DNA of 64,000 nucleotides. Origin: Saccharum officinarum (taxonomy: Eukaryota; Streptophyta; Magnoliopsida; Poales; Poaceae). A model generated the notes under the pieces. It was not told where the DNA came from, made no database searches, and was given only the letters and a program-made list of their open reading frames with translations. Positions 21,151 through 31,838 of this stretch are shown here, piece by piece. Numbering within the stretch: position 1 is the stretch's first letter; each line of letters begins with the position of its first letter. A program made the position numbers and the translations under genes. The stretch is from the NCBI GenBank assembly GCA_020631735.1, contig CM036209.1:4439451-4503450 (forward strand), given 5' to 3'.

Positions 21151-23340
21151 TTAATGTTTCTTAGGTACCCATACTTGTTTGGGTCCTTGGAGGTTAGTCA
21201 CTAAGCTCTTTGGTACCCAAATGGCCTTCTTCTTTGGGCCCACAATTGGTGTACCAACAAACCTAGCATGCACACCTTTCTCACCCTTGGTAAGCACATA
21301 ACAAGAATCAAAAGGAATGTAAGGTACATTAGCATTTTTCTTGTTCTTATTCATTTTATTGCAATTAATCTCTAGATGCCCAACTTGCTTGCATCTATTG
21401 CAATAATGACCATTGCCCTTCACAAAGCGAGGCTTTGGAGTAGCAAAGGCCGCCTTGCCCTTCTTGGGAGTATAGCCCAATCCCTCTTTGTTAAGAGAGA
21501 ACCTTTGGCTACCCAAGCATTTTAGCAAGCGGGCATCCCCACCATAGGCGTTGCCTAATGCGCGGGTGAGATCATCCACCTCTCTCTTGAGAGTCTCAAC
21601 CACAAGTGATGAATCACTAGTAGTAGAGGTAGAGTTGGTTGTGGTGGATGATGATGAGCTACATGAAGCATTAGTAGGACCAATAAATAGAGAATCATCA
21701 ATAATATCACATGTTAGTCCAATATCACAAGTGACAATCACTTGCTCCTCCTTAGCTTCCTTTATGAGCTTCTCCAACTTGAGGTCCTTCTCCTTGATGA
21801 GCTCAAGTAGAGAGGAGTGGGCTTCCTTAAGCCTAGTGTGAGCAACCTCAAGGTCCTCGTGGTCTTCCTTTAGACACTCACGAGAGGCCTCTAGCTCATC
21901 AAAGGATTTCCTAAGAGCTTTGAGCTCTTGTTCAATTCCTTTGCACTCCTTACTCTTTTTGAGAGCAACAAGCTCCTCCATCAAGGCATCATTTTCATTG
22001 CTCTTGGCAATGAGCTCTTGTTCCAAGATTTTGTATTTCTTGGTGGTCCTCTTGTAGCCCTTGCTCATTTGATCTATTATGCCCAATAGATCATCCTTGG
22101 AGTAGTCCTCATCCTCCTCATCATCACTCCTACAATCATCACTAGCACAAGAATCATCATCACTATCATTATATTTTACCTTGGTAGGCTTGGCCATAAG
22201 GCATGTTGATGTAGTGTCAAAGATGGATGGCTTGTTGGAGAGGGCGATGTTTGCAATGGCTCGCCGAGTGATCCTCTCATCATCACTAGAGCTTGCATCA
22301 TCATCACTATCGGAGTTGTCACTATCCCAAGTGACTACATAACCACCACCCTTCTTCTTCTTGTTTAAAGTGAAGCTCTTCTTTGCTTTCTTCTCATTCT
22401 CTTTCTTATCCTTCTTTTTCTTCTTGAGCTTCAAGTCCCCATTATGAAATCTCTTATCTTCATAGGGGCAATCCGCCACTATGTGATCGGGGCTATTGCA
22501 ATTGTAGCAAAGGGTCTTTGCCTTTATAGTGTCTCTCCTCTTCCTTGCCCCATATCCTTTCTTCTTCATGAACCTTCCCATCTTGTGCACAAGGAGGGCC
22601 ATGGTCTCATCATCGAATGGATCATCATCATCACTTTCTACCTTGCTCTTGCCCTTAGAGGATGAAGCCTTGAATGCAATGGGCTTCTCTTGCTTGACCT
22701 TGGTCTCCTTCTTCTCTTCTACCTCATCTTCATCATCATTGTATTGGGAATCGGTCATTATATCTCCAAGCACATCGGTTGGTTTGACCTTGTCCAATCC
22801 CTCTCTAAAGATCATTCTTCTCAAGGTGGCAAACTTCTTGGGTAAGCACATCAAGAACTTGTGTGAGAAGTCCTTGTCCTCAACCTTCTCCCCAAGCCCC
22901 TTGAGATCATTGACAATGACTTGGAGCCTATAGAACATCTCCGGGATGGATTCATCATCCTTCATCTTGAATGTGGAGAACTTGTCCTTGAGCATATATA
23001 GTTTGGCACTTTTTACCGTTGAAGTGCCTTCATATGTTTCTTCAAGCCTTATCCAAAGTTCATTTGCCTTTTCAAGATCTTTGATTTGCTCAAATACTTT
23101 ATCATCAATGGCACGATAGATTGTGTCAAGTGCCGCCGTATTGCATTGTTTGTTGATACGATCATTGGGAGTGAGGTTTTCCTCATCAAGAATGACGTAT
23201 CCTTCTTTGGTCACATCCCAAACCTTCTCATGTATATTGCCTAGATATTGCTTCATCTTCCTTTTCCAATGATCAAAGGAAGAGACGCCATCAAAGAATG
23301 GAGGCTTGCCATTAACATGATTGAACATAACTTGAGCCAT
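21151..23340 (-). CDS. gag: Copia gag polyprotein
   Basis: 729 aa, forming the virus-like particle that packages the element RNA. Residues about 20-200 are the UBN2/DUF4219-type capsid region (SFDHWKRKMKQYL, IPEMFYRLQVIVNDLKGLGE). The zinc knuckle CYNCNSPDHIVADC is at 278-291. Acidic and lysine-rich stretches and a long coiled coil follow (about 430-545), and a second knuckle-like CNRCKQVGHLEINC lies near 650. It starts at ATG 23340, 40 bases after the PBS. It ends with TAA at 21151-21153, in the same frame as pol. Confidence 0.92.
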   Translation of the reverse strand: MAQVMFNHVNGKPPFFDGVSSFDHWKRKMKQYLGNIHEKVWDVTKEGYVILDEENLTPNDRINKQCNTAALDTIYRAIDDKVFEQIKDLEKANELWIRLEETYEGTSTVKSAKLYMLKDKFSTFKMKDDESIPEMFYRLQVIVNDLKGLGEKVEDKDFSHKFLMCLPKKFATLRRMIFREGLDKVKPTDVLGDIMTDSQYNDDEDEVEEKKETKVKQEKPIAFKASSSKGKSKVESDDDDPFDDETMALLVHKMGRFMKKKGYGARKRRDTIKAKTLCYNCNSPDHIVADCPYEDKRFHNGDLKLKKKKKDKKENEKKAKKSFTLNKKKKGGGYVVTWDSDNSDSDDDASSSDDERITRRAIANIALSNKPSIFDTTSTCLMAKPTKVKYNDSDDDSCASDDCRSDDEEDEDYSKDDLLGIIDQMSKGYKRTTKKYKILEQELIAKSNENDALMEELVALKKSKECKGIEQELKALRKSFDELEASRECLKEDHEDLEVAHTRLKEAHSSLLELIKEKDLKLEKLIKEAKEEQVIVTCDIGLTCDIIDDSLFIGPTNASCSSSSSTTTNSTSTTSDSSLVVETLKREVDDLTRALGNAYGGDARLLKCLGSQRFSLNKEGLGYTPKKGKAAFATPKPRFVKGNGHYCNRCKQVGHLEINCNKMNKNKKNANVPYIPFDSCYVLTKGEKGVHARFVGTPIVGPKKKAIWVPKSLVTNLQGPKQVWVPKKH

Positions 23341-23379
23341 CTTACACCGAGGTTGTTAAGCCTTACAAACGGTGACCAC

Positions 23380-23392
23380 GGCTCCGATACCA
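23380..23392 (-). promoter_or_regulatory. Primer-binding site (initiator Met tRNA)
   Basis: On the - strand TGGTATCGGAGCC lies two bases (AG) after the end of the 5' LTR. It differs by one base from the common TGGTATCAGAGC site complementary to plant initiator methionine tRNA. Confidence 0.88.
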
Positions 23393-23394
23393 CT

Positions 23395-25320
23395 TGAAAG
23401 GTCTAGATGGCTAGAGGGGGGGTGAATAGCCTTTTAAAAATTTCTACAAAGACAAGCTAAACAAGTTTATCAATACAACAAATAGCGAGATGCGAGTTTT
23501 GCTTAGCCTACGGGGTGTTTGCAAGCCACATATCCAATTCACAATTCTAGTATATTGGCACTCAACCGCACAAGTCAAACCGAGAAGGTAACTACCACTA
23601 CAACTAGCAAGCTACACAAACGAGCTACTCTAGCAAAGCTAACTAGCTAGCAAAGATAACTAAGAAAGTAATGCAGAGTTGAGTTAGGAGGGTTTCACCG
23701 AGGGGCGAAGTATTGAGCCAACCAATATGATCAACAATGAATACCAAGACAACCAAACATCGGGATCAATCAATCACAATATGAAAGTGATGACACGAAG
23801 ATTTATCCCGAGGTTCACGTGCTTGCCGGCACGCTAGTCCCCGTTGTGTCCCTCTTCACCACGTGGTTCGGTGGCTAATCGGTCTCACACCGAGCCTCTC
23901 AAAAGGCACCACAAGAACCTACCAAATGGAAAAAGGTTGCAAATGACACGAGCAATCCACTAATGTTGCCTTTGGCGCTTCGCCGAGGTAGGCACAAACC
24001 CCTTACAATCACCGGAGGTGGCCAAGAACAATCACCAACTCTTGCCAACGCCTCCAAGCTGCCCCAAGCCGTCTAGGTGGCGGCAACCACCAAGAGAAAC
24101 AAGAATCCCGCAGCAAATCAACCACCAAGTGCCAACTAGATGCAATCTCACAATGCAAATGCACTTGGATCACTCAATCTCACTTCGAATATGCAAAGAA
24201 GCAAGAGAGATGAGTGGGAGGGGAGTTGCTTAGCTCAAAGTGCTCACAAGTATGTCAAATGTTCAGGAGAGAGAGCCTTGAGCCGGCCAACGAGTATTTA
24301 TAGACGTACCCCTTCGAATATAGCCGTTAGAAATTTGAACAGACGCAATTCGCGCTGACCGGACGCGCTGGTCGCGTGGACCGGACGCGCCGGTCGCGCA
24401 ACGGTTCTTTTTCGAAACACTGACCGGACGCGCCGGTCGCAACGACCGGACGCGCTGGTCACGACCGGACGCGCCGGTCCCGTGACTGACCGGACGCGCC
24501 GGTCAGCACTGAGTCGCGCAAAACGAACCAGCGACCGGACGCGCTGAAGAACCGACCGGACGCCACAGTGCCCGCGTCCGGTCGGAGTCCAGTAAGCTCC
24601 CTGGATGACCGGACGCGTCCGGTCGCCTGTGACCGGACGCGCCTCGCGTCCGACCAAACAACTGAAAAACGCGCAGACACTGGACACTGACCGGACGCGT
24701 CCGGTCAAACAGTGACCGCGTCCGGTCCAGCGTCCGGTCACCACTGTGACCCCCGTTTGCCTCCGTTTCTTTTTCCGACTTCCGGCGTAGTGGAAAATAG
24801 GCATTTCATTTCCCCGAAAGCGCCTGAATCCCGCGCTCGCACGCTCGGCGGGAGGGAGAGAGGACCCCAAACCCTCTCTACCGCTTAAACTCCACCGCCG
24901 TCGCAAACGTGCTAACATCACCAAGTGATCTCGTCATGTGTGAGTGTGTTAGCATTTTCACAATAATTTTCCGAGGCGTTATTAGTTCTATCCAAATGCA
25001 TATGATCATGAAATGCACATCTAGAGGCACTTAGGAGTTCAATAGCCGCGTCATTCCCCTCTTTATAGTACGGCTATCTATCCTATAATGTAACCACACC
25101 CACTAGGTGTCTTGGTTACTAAAACACAACCCTTAAGCATATACCTTTGCCTTGATCACATAGGGTTGCGTCCAAATCCAAGTGTGGCCATCATGATCAC
25201 CATGTCCATCTTGCCACCAACCTTGGAATGTACTAATCCTCATATGCTACATACAACTTAGGCATAGGATTAGTACTTAGGCATTGTCACTAATTACCAA
25301 CACCAAACATAGGACTTTCA
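23395..25320 (-). mobile_element. 5' LTR of copia element
   Basis: 1926 bp, TGAAAG to CTTTCA. TATAAATA on the - strand is at 24295-24302. The palindromic array lies upstream at about 24355-24755, with at least 11 ACCGGACGC and 5 GCGTCCGGTC units. It drives the - strand transcript of gag-pol. Confidence 0.93.
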
Positions 25321-25909
25321 GCCACTCGATCCTAGCAACGATGCATAGTTAGATCACACGAGTGACACTAGATGACCGATATGCAAACAAGTTTGCCCCT
25401 CTTGATAGTACGGCCATCTATCCTAAACCCGGTCATAAACTTCTCTACACACCTATGACCGGTGAAATGGAAATGCCCTAGGTTATACCTTTGCCTTGCG
25501 CATTCCACTCCATCTTCTCCGACGTTGATGCAACATATGCACCAACCATATCACAAATGATATGATCCACATCATATCATCATGTGACCTTGGTCCATCG
25601 ATCTTGACCTCACTTGCTCTTCACCGTTGCGTCGGTCCGTCGACGCCAAGTCTTGCCCAAGCTTCACCATCGCATGGTCCTTCGCTTCGAAGCCTCAACT
25701 TGCCCTTCACCTTCGCAACCGGTCCTTCGAGCCAAGCCTTATCTTGATCTTCTCCATCTTGGTCACATGACTCCATGTCATGTCTCATATGCAATGAGCT
25801 CCTTCATGACACCATCACATGTGGACTAATCTCCTGTGTATCTCACATAACCACATATTAGTCCACCTAAGTTGTCACTCAATTACCAAAACCAACCAAG
25901 GACCTTTCA
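25321..25909 (-). mobile_element. Remnant of older copia LTR split by the element above
   Basis: On the - strand this begins TGAAAGGTCC at 25909 and, from 25806 down to 25321, matches bases 1-484 of the window, where the same LTR continues uninterrupted. It stops exactly at the inserted element with GTGGC (- strand). The missing remainder should lie left of 14834 and is not present in the sequence before the gap. Confidence 0.85.
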
Positions 25910-26123
25910 GTAGGCCAGGGAGTTGGAGAAGAATAGACGCGGGCACGGGACGCCAGAGAGGGACGTGGTCACGATGGGCGCGGGCGTCGTCGCCTGATTT
26001 CAGGCGACTGGATTTTAAGAAATGTGCGAAAGAATTTATGTACAAGGAAGCTCGTATATTTGAAACTGAATAGTTGGGTTCCACCGCAAGACCATTAGAG
26101 GGAATTGAAGACATATTACATAA
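25910..26123. other. Short intergenic stretch
   Basis: No gene recognised. It lies between the old LTR start and the foldback element. Confidence 0.4.
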
Positions 26124-26818
26124 GGAAAAAGTCTAAATCACCCCTGAACTATTGACCCTGGAACACATAACCCCTGAACTATGAAACGGTCTAATTTACC
26201 CCCTGAACTATCCAAAACGTCTATTTTACCCTCTCGGGCGGTTTTCGACAGCGGGTTGCTACAGCAACATTGGGTTTGCTACAGTAATATTGGTTTTGTC
26301 TTTTTTATTTATTTTCGCTAAATGTTTGAAAAATCATAGTAAATCACAGAAAAATCATAAAATAGAAAATCTAATTTTGTTGGACTCCACATGAGTAAAT
26401 CTACACAGGGAACATACAGTATGGTACGCTTTAGTACAAAGTTTTTGCTGTAGCTTTAGTCTAAATTGGATTTTCCCATTAATCTAAAGCTATAGCAAAA
26501 ACTTTGTACTAAAGTGTACCGTATTATATGTTCACTGTGTAGATCTACTCATGTGAAGTCCAACAAAATTAGATTTTCTATTTTATGATTTTTCTGTGAT
26601 TTACTATGATTTTTAAAATATTTAGCGAAAATAAATTTAAAAATCAAACCGCTATTACTGTAGCAACACAGTGTTACTGTAGCTAACCCGCCGTCGAAAA
26701 CCGTCCAAAGGTAAAATAGACGGTTTTAGATAGTTCAGAGGGTAAATTAGACCGTTTCATGGTTCGGAGGGTTATGTGTTTCAGGATCAATAGTTCAGGA
26801 GTGATTTAGACTTTTTCC
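26124..26818. mobile_element. Foldback element with near full-length inverted repeats
   Basis: Begins GGAAAAAGTCTAAATCACCC and ends with the complementary GTGATTTAGACTTTTTCC. The two arms (each about 330-345 bp) pair almost along their whole length, centred near 26465-26475, leaving almost no loop. No ORF. It resembles Mutator-type or foldback MITEs of grasses; target duplications could not be settled by eye. Confidence 0.85.
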
Positions 26819-26911
26819 TATTAATAATGATATATAAAAGCATTAACATGTCGGTCGATCATATATCGACGGCACAAAAGAGCCGACATGCACGCACATC
26901 GGCACAGTACA

Positions 26912-27502
26912 TCACAGCCCAAGCCCATGCATCATCATGCGCGAGAACTCGTCGAAGCACACGAAGCCGTCGCCGTCGACGTCGACGCCACCAATCATGC
27001 GGCGGCAGTCGTCGACAGAGCAGCAGGCGTCTCCCAGCGAAGCGAGCACGGCGTGGAGCTCCTCGGCCGAGATCCTGCCGTCCCCGTCGGCGTCGAACAC
27101 CGCGAACGCCTCCCTGAGGTCGCCCTCGTCGCCCGCCGCCGCCACCGCGTCGGCGACAATCCCGGCATCCGCCTCCGCGAGCATCTCCGCCAGCTCCTCC
27201 TCGCTCGAGACCACGCGGCGCAGCGCCACCTCCAGCTCCTCCCGCGTCACCGCCGGCTCCGGCGCCGGCTTCCTGCTAGTCGTCCCGGTCCCGGACCGCG
27301 GTGGCGAGGATGGCAGGAGCACGGTGCGCGGCGTGGTGACGGCGGACTTGCACTCGTGGGAGGACGCGGTGGAGCTGAACGAGCTGCCGCGGCCGCTCTT
27401 CTTGCCGTCCTTTGACCGTCTCCTGCTCTTGGTCTTGTTGCTCGTCTTGGGAGAGGCGGCGGCGGAGGAGGAGCCGCCGCAGAACGGCACGCTAAGCTTC
27501 AT
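26912..27502 (-). CDS. CML36: Calmodulin-like Ca2+ sensor, CML35/36 type
   Basis: 196 aa, one exon. Residues 1-85 are a basic Ser/Thr-rich leader ([13 protein letters not shown]). Residues 86-120 align with the first EF-hand pair of CML35/36 but lack a canonical calcium loop. Residues 126-190 hold two complete EF-hands with loops D137-E148 ([12 protein letters not shown]) and D174-E185 ([12 protein letters not shown]), separated by DDCRRMI. The block DDCRRMI plus DGDGFVCF plus EFSRMM is characteristic of this CML branch. The protein should bind two Ca2+ and relay calcium signals to targets in cytosol or nucleus. ATG 27502 is the first methionine after the leader, and a TATA box lies about 150 bp upstream. 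The 3' UTR would run within about 95 bp into the foldback element. Two opposing frames of similar size are GC shadows. Confidence 0.9.
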   Translation of the reverse strand: MKLSVPFCGGSSSAAASPKTSNKTKSRRRSKDGKKSGRGSSFSSTASSHECKSAVTTPRTVLLPSSPPRSGTGTTSRKPAPEPAVTREELEVALRRVVSSEEELAEMLAEADAGIVADAVAAAGDEGDLREAFAVFDADGDGRISAEELHAVLASLGDACCSVDDCRRMIGGVDVDGDGFVCFDEFSRMMMHGLGL

Positions 27503-27646
27503 GGCTATGGTTGGTACGTACCTTGCTTGCAGGTGGCGATCGAGGAGGACACGTCGAGGAAGGAAGGAAGGAAGGTGGGGATCGGAGGCGATCGACCAAG
27601 GATCGACCACGAGCAGGGTGGAGAAGACGAGAGTGTCCCGGAGGAG

Positions 27647-27652
27647 TTTATA
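27647..27652 (-). promoter_or_regulatory. TATA box of CML gene
   Basis: TATAAACTCCTCC on the - strand, about 145 bp upstream of the ATG at 27502. It lies in a GC-rich promoter and no better candidate is nearby. Confidence 0.65.
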
Positions 27653-28149
27653 GGGGAGGGGAGGACGGGACGGGACGGGGGAAGTGAGCTTCCAGGAAGC
27701 TTCGCGCCGGGCGCGGGAAAGGAACTGCCAACCGCTTCGCACAAACCTTGCTGCGCGGAGTGCGATGCTCTAGGTGACATCAGCTCACGCCGAGGGGACG
27801 CCGAAAACAACATGAAACCAAACGCAAATAAGTTGCTAAACACGAAACATTATTTTTTTTTGCGAAACAAAACACGAAACATTATTTGATTATTACCAAT
27901 GCTGGTATATATATTTACACAAAGTGGAGTAAATATTTTTTTAGTAGGAGGAAGTGGCGTCGTGTTGGTAACAATATAGAGAGGTGGCCACACGACGGGG
28001 TTGATATTGATCATGGTATGGTAACAAACTAACAATTTATGGTCAATTGTTGGCTGGTTGTCTCTCGTTGATAAGGAAGGAGTAGAGTGAGCCAGCGGTC
28101 CTTGGCTTAAAATTGTAACTGTTCCCAAAATCTCTGCCATCCGCAAAAT
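27653..28149. other. CML promoter and upstream flank
   Basis: GC-rich up to about 27790, then AT-rich. No other gene seen. Confidence 0.4.
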
Positions 28150-30360
28150 TTCCGAGACGTTCTTAGTGAAAACGCGAAATTACGCATAAAGTTCTACTTT
28201 TCTGAGACGTTTCTAGTGAAGACGTGAAATTAAACATGTATCCTTCTTTTATTCCCCTCCCACGCGCCTAGGCTTACGTCTTGTTCCGACCACCGCACGC
28301 AACTTCCCCATTAGCTCTATCGACATGATGCGTCCGGTTCCGTAAAATTCTACTTTTTCAAGACGTTCTCGTGAAGACACAAAATTACGCATAGATTTTT
28401 ACTTTTTTCTTGAGACGTTCCGTGTAAAAGGTGCAAAATTACGCATAAAGTTCTACTTTTCTTAGGCGTTTCTAGTGAAGACGTGAAACTAAGCATGTAT
28501 CCTTCTTTTATTCCCCTCACGCGCCTAGGCTTGCGCCTCATTCCAGCTGCTGCACGCAACTTTCCCATGAGCTCTACCAATGACGCGCCCGCTTCCATAA
28601 AATTCTACTTTTCCAAGACGTTCCAAACGAAGACACAAAATTACGCATCAAATTTTACTTTTTCTTTTTTGAGACGTTCCAGGTGAAAGACGCAAATTAC
28701 ACATATAAGTCTACTTTTCTGAGACGTTCCTAGTGAAGACACAAAATTACGCATGTATCGTTCTTTTATTCTCTACCCACGCGCCTTGCATTGCCTCGTT
28801 TGGCCACTGCACACAACTTTCCCATGAGCTCTTCAGCATGATGCGGCCGGTTCCATAAAATTCTACTTTTTTGAGACCTTACTAGTGAAGACACAAAATT
28901 ACGCATAAAATTTTGCTTTTTTGAGACGTTCCTAGCGAAGACGCAAGCAAGTTACGCATAAAGATATACTTTTTTGAGACATTCCTAGTGAAGACGCAAG
29001 TTATGCATAAAAATTTACTTTTCTAAGACGTTCCTATAATGAAGACACGAAATTCTCATATATCCTTCCTTTATTCCCTGCCCACGTGCTCAGGCCCGTG
29101 CCTCGTTCCAACCGCCACACGCAACTTTCCCCATGAGCTCTATCGGCTTGATACGACTGGTTCCACAAAATTCTACTTTTTCGAGACGTTACTAGTGAAG
29201 ACACAAAATTACGCATAAAATTTTGCTTTTTTGAGACGTTCCTAGTGAAGACGCAAGCAAGTTACGCATAAAGATATACTTTTTTTGAGACGTTCCCAAT
29301 GAAGACACAAATTACGCATATAAATCTACTTTTCTGAGGCGTTCCTAGTGAAGACATGAAATTACACATGTATCCTTCTTTTATTCTCTACCCACGCGAC
29401 TTTCCCCATGAGCTCTTCAGCATGATACGACCGGTTCCGCAAAATTCTACTTTTTCGAGAAAGTACTAGTGAATATACAGAATTACGCATAAAATTTTGC
29501 TTTTTTGAGACATCCCTAGTGAAGACGCAAGCAAGTTACACATAAAGATATACACCCTGTTCGCTGGACGGTGGCTGGTGCTGGTGCTGATGCTGATGCT
29601 AATTTGTTGTGAGAAAAAAATAATGCTGAATAACTGGCTGATTCTGGCTGATAAGTTCAAGCGAACAGGTGATACTTTTTGAGACGTTCCTAGTGAAGAC
29701 ACAAGTTACGCATAAAAATTTACTTTTCTAAGACGTTCCTATAGTGAAGACGCGAAATTCTCATGTATCCTTCCTTTATTCCCTACCCACGCGCTCAGGC
29801 CCGTGCCTCGTTCCAACCGCCACACGCAACTTTTCCCATAAGCTCTACCGGCATGATACGGCCGGTTCCGCAAAATTCGACTTTTCCGAGACGTTACTAG
29901 TGAAGACTCAAAATTATGCATAAAATTTTACATTTTTCTAACACATTCGTAATAAAGAAGCAGAATTACACATAAAATTCTATTTTTTTAAGACGTTCCT
30001 ATTGAAGACACAAAATTATGCATGTATCCTTCTTTTATTCTCTACCCATGCGCCTAGGCCTCTGCCTCGTAACTTTCCCAATGAACTCTATTAGCATGAT
30101 GTGGCCGATGCCGCAAAATTCTACTTCGTTCCGAGTGAAGACGCAAGTTACACATAAATATATTTTTCTGAGATGTTTCTAGTGAAGACACAAAATTAAA
30201 CATGTACCCTTCATTTATTCTGCACATGCGCTCAGGCCTGTGCCTCGTTTCAGCCGCCACACGCAATTTTCTCTATAAGCTCTATCGGCATGATGTGGCC
30301 GGTTCCGTAAAATTTGACTTTGTCCGAATGTTACTGGTGAATACTCAAAATTACACCTCG
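28150..30360. repeat. Minisatellite with higher-order repeat structure
   Basis: More than 25 variants of a roughly 50-bp monomer containing GAGACGTTCCTAGTGAAGAC, AAAATTACGCATAAA and TTCTACTTTT. These are organised into larger units that also hold CATGTATCCTTCTTTTATTC, CCCACGCGCC and ATGAGCTCTATCGGCATGAT. The CATGTATCC mark recurs near 28234, 28494, 28754, 29055, 29369, 29765, 30023 and 30203, giving unit lengths around 260-315 bp plus one longer unit interrupted by a MITE. No coding potential: ORFs differ from copy to copy. Confidence 0.9.
29553..29671. mobile_element. Short MITE inside the minisatellite (hAT-like ends)
   Basis: ACCCTGTTCGCT at the left and AGCGAACAGGT at the right are inverted, enclosing about 95 bp with GCTGGTGCTGGTGCTGATG repeats. 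The minisatellite sequence (AAAGATATACTTTTTT in sister units) is interrupted here, and ATAC is repeated at the junctions. Confidence 0.7.
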
Positions 30361-31038
30361 GAGGCTCCGAGTGCCGGCCTGGGCGCGCTGGCATGCCATC
30401 GTGGCACCTCCTGCGATCCTTCCTATACCGAAATTTTGGGACAACATGAAAAATGAAAAAAAAGAAAAGAAAAGAAAAGAAAAGAAAAGAAAAGAGGATG
30501 CATATAAGCCAAGACATGCATGTGACGGCAACATCATCAAGTAAAGCTTTGGCACTCCATCCAGAGTTTCCATGTGATTGATTGCTGGGAAAACCTCCGG
30601 TTCGCTTGCATGCGTTTTCGTACAGTCGTCTCAGCTGGAAACTAATTACCCTGACGAAAGTGCGAGGTACAGACAGCGACAGCGTGCTCTTCAGAAAAAA
30701 AGATATATATGTGAATGCTCATGCATCGTACAGTATAGATTTTTTTAGAGGAATGTACAATATAGATAGACGAAAAAAAATTAAAGGAAAGGCCGAACAA
30801 AACGTAGCAAAGCCCAACAAAAGGCTTGCAGCCTATCCGAAGAATTGGAGTGCCACAGCCCATAATAACCGCGACAACTCCAAGCCCAGAGGCTTCCATT
30901 CGGGCCGCACAACGGGGTGACATGCGTGCGCCACCGAACGCTCCAAGGCCCAATATCACACTAATGACAGAACTGATAGCTGCCTACATGTGGTAAGACT
31001 TCAGTACAGAGGACATGAATGACGAATCCATTCGGAGT
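30361..31038. other. Intergenic, with (AAAAG)n tract
   Basis: 30455-30494 is an (AAAAG)n microsatellite. The rest is probably 3' flank or UTR of the TAP46 gene. No independent gene is supported. Confidence 0.6.
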
Positions 31039-31838
31039 TTAGCCACAGGGAGTGAGCTTCTTATTGCCGGCACCACGGGGGTTGTCGTCCCATGCCCTTG
31101 CTTTCTCCTCCTCGGCATCCTCGTCCTCTTGCGCTGAACTAGTGCCATCCTTGTGCCAGGCAGAGTTGGCTTCTTCGATCATCTTGGCGGTCCTTTCTTG
31201 CCACTTGTCCATCATTTTCATCTCCCGCAAACCAGCTTCTTCTATGCTTATTTTTGGTAGCCTATGATCCAAGCAACACAAAAGTGAATTATAGGGTACT
31301 TCAGTACACTTCTACAGTGCCACATGAACCGAAAAGGTTACAATACATGCTAATCAGAGGTACTATCCGATTTGTCAGTATATCTATTAGTTTCTACCAG
31401 AAAATGTCAAATGGATAAGCTTTTTATGTGATCATTATCATAACCTATGTCACATTTACAAGAACTCGAAGTTTCTTTATTAGCAACCGAAAACACAAGG
31501 CTCATTACACGTTCCAAGCACTTTTAGCAGAGGTGCATAATATAGAAAATGGAAAGCTTTGCAGTGTACAGGTGGTAGGCGTATAACACTATCTTAAGTC
31601 ATCATACCTGTAACCAGGCTGAAAAACTTGTGCTGCCATTCTTTCCCTTTCACTGGTTAGTCCCCTACCAACAAGGCTTGCAGGTCTGAGTATCAGGGGC
31701 TGGTGTTTGTGTTCATGAGCTTTGATAAAAATGTGTTTGTGACACATTTTTATAATTTCCCAAATTAAAAGAGAAACACATAGGATGAAATACATCCCAG
31801 TTTAACAATAGCATTTCACAAATGCTATGTGATAAACT

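Larger units (their letters stand above)
14834..25320 (-). mobile_element. Nearly complete Ty1/copia element (SIRE/Maximus lineage)
   Basis: An autonomous-looking LTR retrotransposon of about 10.5 kb on the - strand: 5' LTR 23395-25320, PBS 23380-23392, gag 21151-23340, pol 17908-21108, a 1.2-kb noncoding stretch, PPT 16747-16760, 3' LTR 14834-16746. Pol order is protease, integrase, RT, RNase H, which defines copia. The lineage call rests on the large gag with a CCHC knuckle and coiled coil, the long LTRs and the long pol-LTR spacer. The LTRs start and end TGAAAG...CTTTCA and differ by only a few percent, mostly single-base indels, so the insertion is fairly recent. The right flank begins GCCAC, the expected target duplication; the left flank is lost in the gap. 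Confidence 0.92.

Noticed and set aside
26937..27653. 238-aa and 175-aa frames opposite the CML gene
   Set aside because: Antisense shadows of the EF-hand gene with no recognisable domain.
28350..30266. Several 60-82-aa ORFs with similar sequences (RNFVSSLVTSRKSRIL type)
   Set aside because: Readings of the minisatellite monomer; frames shift from copy to copy.
28150..30360. CRISPR-like regular repeats
   Set aside because: Monomers are adjacent and diverged with no unique spacers, and the DNA is clearly from a plant nucleus.
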